Source of the DNA: Bacteroidota bacterium
GTDB taxonomy: Bacteria > Bacteroidota > Bacteroidia > 2-12-FULL-35-15
Reading direction: 5' to 3'
Assembly: GCA_026391935.1 (NCBI GenBank)
Contig: JAPLDC010000433.1
Coordinates: 1 to 9,601 of the forward strand
DNA length: 9,601 nt
The position numbers and the translations under genes are program-made. Positions 7,930 to 9,601 of this stretch are shown piece after piece. How positions within the stretch are numbered: position 1 is the stretch's first letter; the number at the start of each line of letters is the position of its first letter. A model generated the notes under the pieces. It did no database searches. It worked only from the letters and a program-made list of their open reading frames with translations, and had not been told where the DNA came from.

Positions 7930-8475
7930 ATGCGAAAACTAATTTTAAAAATAGCCTTTCTTTTTTTATGCTCTGGAAGTATAAATTCCTTTGCTCAGGA
8001 TAGCACCAAGCTTCGAAAACATCCTTTACAAAAAAATTTCTGGGATAAAGTTTTTATCGGCGGAAACATTGGTCTGCAATTCGGCACAGTTACATTTGCA
8101 GACATCTCTCCTTTGGTTGGTTATAAATTCACTGACAAAATATCTGCCGGACTTGGAGTTACCTACCAGTATTACCATTACAAAGACCGATATTACGATT
8201 TTGAAACAAATGTTTATGGCGGAAGAATTTTTGGAAGATATAATTTTACAGATTATTTATTCGGACATCTAGAATACGAATACCTTAATTTGGAAGCATT
8301 TGATTTTTATCGCAGACGGGTGGATGTAGGCAGTTTGCTTGCCGGTGCCGGTTATATTCAACGTTTCGGAAGGAACTCAGGAATTTCCGCAATGATACTT
8401 TACAACTTCACTGAATCAGTCTACACACCTTATCAAAATCCAATTATCAGAGTAGGTGTCATTGTCGGTCTGTAA
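7930..8475 (+). CDS. Small exported outer-membrane beta-barrel-like protein, function unknown
   Basis: I chose the ATG at 7930 because it starts directly at a good signal peptide (MRKLILKIAFLFLCSGSINSFAQ, cleavage near residue 22-23). A TTG in frame at 7906 would add eight residues with no signal character. The 181-residue product then shows about eight alternating amphipathic strands with tight turns: roughly 41-51, 59-66, 70-82, 94-106, 108-119, 133-146, 150-162 and 171-181. It is rich in Tyr, Phe and Gly, as in small eight-stranded outer-membrane barrels (for example VFIGGNIGLQFG, SAGLGVTYQYY, GRIFGRYNFTDYLFG). The last residue is leucine after VGVIVG rather than the common aromatic. I do not recognise a named family. 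It is the only plus-strand gene, diverges from the dehydrogenase, and ends 2 bp from the convergent SpeE-like gene. Confidence 0.8.
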   Translation: MRKLILKIAFLFLCSGSINSFAQDSTKLRKHPLQKNFWDKVFIGGNIGLQFGTVTFADISPLVGYKFTDKISAGLGVTYQYYHYKDRYYDFETNVYGGRIFGRYNFTDYLFGHLEYEYLNLEAFDFYRRRVDVGSLLAGAGYIQRFGRNSGISAMILYNFTESVYTPYQNPIIRVGVIVGL

Positions 8476-8477
8476 TA

Positions 8478-9601
8478 TTACTCAAACACGGGTAGTGCCT
8501 TTTGGTTGGGATCCATATTGAAACTTTGAATCGCCATTACTCTCCATCGCCTCGCGGCTTCAGCATTTAAAATGTCTAAAACAGGATATTCATCTTTCAA
8601 AACTACTGCATCATTCAAATCCATTTTTTTGTCGTCAATAAAATCTTTCTGAGGTTTTATTTTTCCTAATGAAACATAAAATAAAATATTCCGTTGGTCA
8701 GGATTTGGATCTGTCGTTAAAGCCTTCACATTAAATCCGCTCGCCTGAAATGTTTTATAAACCGAACGCATCGATTTACCAATACTTCCTTCAAAATACC
8801 CCAAACTATTCACAAATATAATTCCATTCGGATTTAACATTTCTTTTAAAGCAGTTAATGACTCAACTGTAAATACGTGGTTCGGCGGATCTTCTCCTCT
8901 GAACATGTCCATCACAATTACATCATATTTTTTTTTGCAATTCCTGATGAAATGCCGTCCATCATCTACCTTGATTTTCACTTTATCACTCAGGTAAAAA
9001 TAATTTCGCGCAACATCTGCAATCCGTTGATCTAATTCACATACATCAACATCAAATCCCTTCTCTGAAAGTTTTTTCGCAACGCTACCTCCACCTAAAC
9101 CGATCAATAAAGCTTTTGTTGTTTTTGGAAACGAATCTACATAATCTGAGATCCGATACACATATGTAAAATATTTTTCTTCACCTTTTGTTTCATCCGC
9201 TAATGAATCGTACATCGTTTGAGAAACCCTATTCACAAATAACCAGCGGCTATGCCCATCAACAACTTTATCATTATTAAAGTGAGGGTAATCCAATACA
9301 ATTATTTGTCCAAGCAAACCTTCGGCAGCATAGACACGCTTAATACTTGAGGAAAAATTAATGGAAGAAGCAGAAATAGCCCAAGCACATAGTGCTAAAA
9401 AAAAAAACATTGCAGCGATTTTTTTTTGTTTTATTATAATTAACAAAGGAATAAACCCTAAAATCATTCCGCTAAATATGGAAGGTATTGTCAAGCCAAA
9501 AGTGGGAATCACATAAAATCCAAAAGTAAAAGTGGCAAGAATACCACCAACAGTTGAAATTGCATAAATAGCACCTGCGGCCCTACCTGCATTATCTACA
9601 T
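8478..9601 (-). CDS. Membrane protein with fused spermidine-synthase-like (SpeE-like) methyltransferase-fold domain, 5' end outside window
   Basis: The frame is open through the right edge. A GTG at 9512 could be mistaken for a start, but 29 further in-frame residues upstream (VDNAGRAAGAIYAISTVGG...) continue a typical transporter-like helix, so the true start is outside. Of 373 visible residues, about 11-32, 37-56 and 59-79 are hydrophobic helices. The soluble domain then has LLIGLGGGSV (164-173), the nucleoside-binding glycine loop; Glu188 (VCELDQR) to bind the ribose; VDDGRHF (about 211-217); and VIVMDMF with Asp231 at the catalytic aspartate position. Canonical spermidine synthases read D-x-S/T-D-P-x-G-P there; here it is DMFRGEDPPNH, so the second aspartate is replaced by Arg234. 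The layout resembles fused MFS/spermidine synthase proteins, whose true substrates are mostly unknown. I would not assign spermidine synthesis. An AR-rich tail motif (NAEAARRWR) precedes the C-terminus. Confidence 0.85.
   Translation of the reverse strand, partial: VDNAGRAAGAIYAISTVGGILATFTFGFYVIPTFGLTIPSIFSGMILGFIPLLIIIKQKKIAAMFFFLALCAWAISASSINFSSSIKRVYAAEGLLGQIIVLDYPHFNNDKVVDGHSRWLFVNRVSQTMYDSLADETKGEEKYFTYVYRISDYVDSFPKTTKALLIGLGGGSVAKKLSEKGFDVDVCELDQRIADVARNYFYLSDKVKIKVDDGRHFIRNCKKKYDVIVMDMFRGEDPPNHVFTVESLTALKEMLNPNGIIFVNSLGYFEGSIGKSMRSVYKTFQASGFNVKALTTDPNPDQRNILFYVSLGKIKPQKDFIDDKKMDLNDAVVLKDEYPVLDILNAEAARRWRVMAIQSFNMDPNQKALPVFE

Noticed and set aside
9510..9512. GTG as the start of the SpeE-like gene
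   Set aside because: The frame continues to the window edge with a family-typical membrane segment (GRAAGAIYAISTVGG), so the codon is an internal valine.

Overview
The window looks like a chromosome segment from an AT-rich member of the Bacteroidota. The main grounds are a gliding-motility-type (type B) C-terminal sorting domain of the type IX secretion system (T9SS), a PorP/SprF-family outer-membrane protein directly downstream of it, and a promoter-like pair (TTTG, 21 nt, TATATTTA) close to the Bacteroidota consensus TTG-N17-23-TAnnTTTG. I see no rRNA, tRNA, CRISPR array, insertion sequence or phage gene. No gene-free stretch exceeds about 115 bp.

Layout, left to right. (1) Positions 1-1317, minus: the first 439 residues of an exported Asp-box (BNR) sialidase-like beta-propeller protein, whose 3' end lies beyond the left edge. 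(2) Positions 1318-1430: a gap with a 12-bp hairpin terminator. (3) Positions 1431-2825, minus: a PorP/SprF-family protein with a coiled coil and a SPOR domain added at its C-terminus. (4) Positions 2854-7057, minus: a giant surface protein gene that reconstructs to 1427 residues but is split into two reading frames. (5) Positions 7167-7865, minus: a short-chain dehydrogenase/reductase. (6) Positions 7930-8475, plus: a small exported beta-barrel-like protein of unknown function. (7) Positions 8478-9601, minus: a membrane protein with a spermidine-synthase-like domain, whose 5' end lies beyond the right edge.

The central story is the surface-protein locus at 1431-7057. The giant protein has a signal peptide, an N-terminal domain, eleven Ig-like repeats with a 264-bp period, a PKD domain, two more Ig/PKD-like modules and the type B sorting domain. 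The PorP/SprF-SPOR gene follows 28 bp later and is the natural candidate for its dedicated T9SS partner. The repeat period is almost invariant (261-267 bp) except at one junction of 184 bp. That is exactly 80 bp short; it removes the second half of repeat five and shifts the frame. As read, the signal peptide and the sorting domain are therefore on different polypeptides. This is either a real inactivating deletion or an assembly error in a repeat-rich gene. The remaining genes (dehydrogenase, small barrel, SpeE-like protein) show no evident functional link to this locus.
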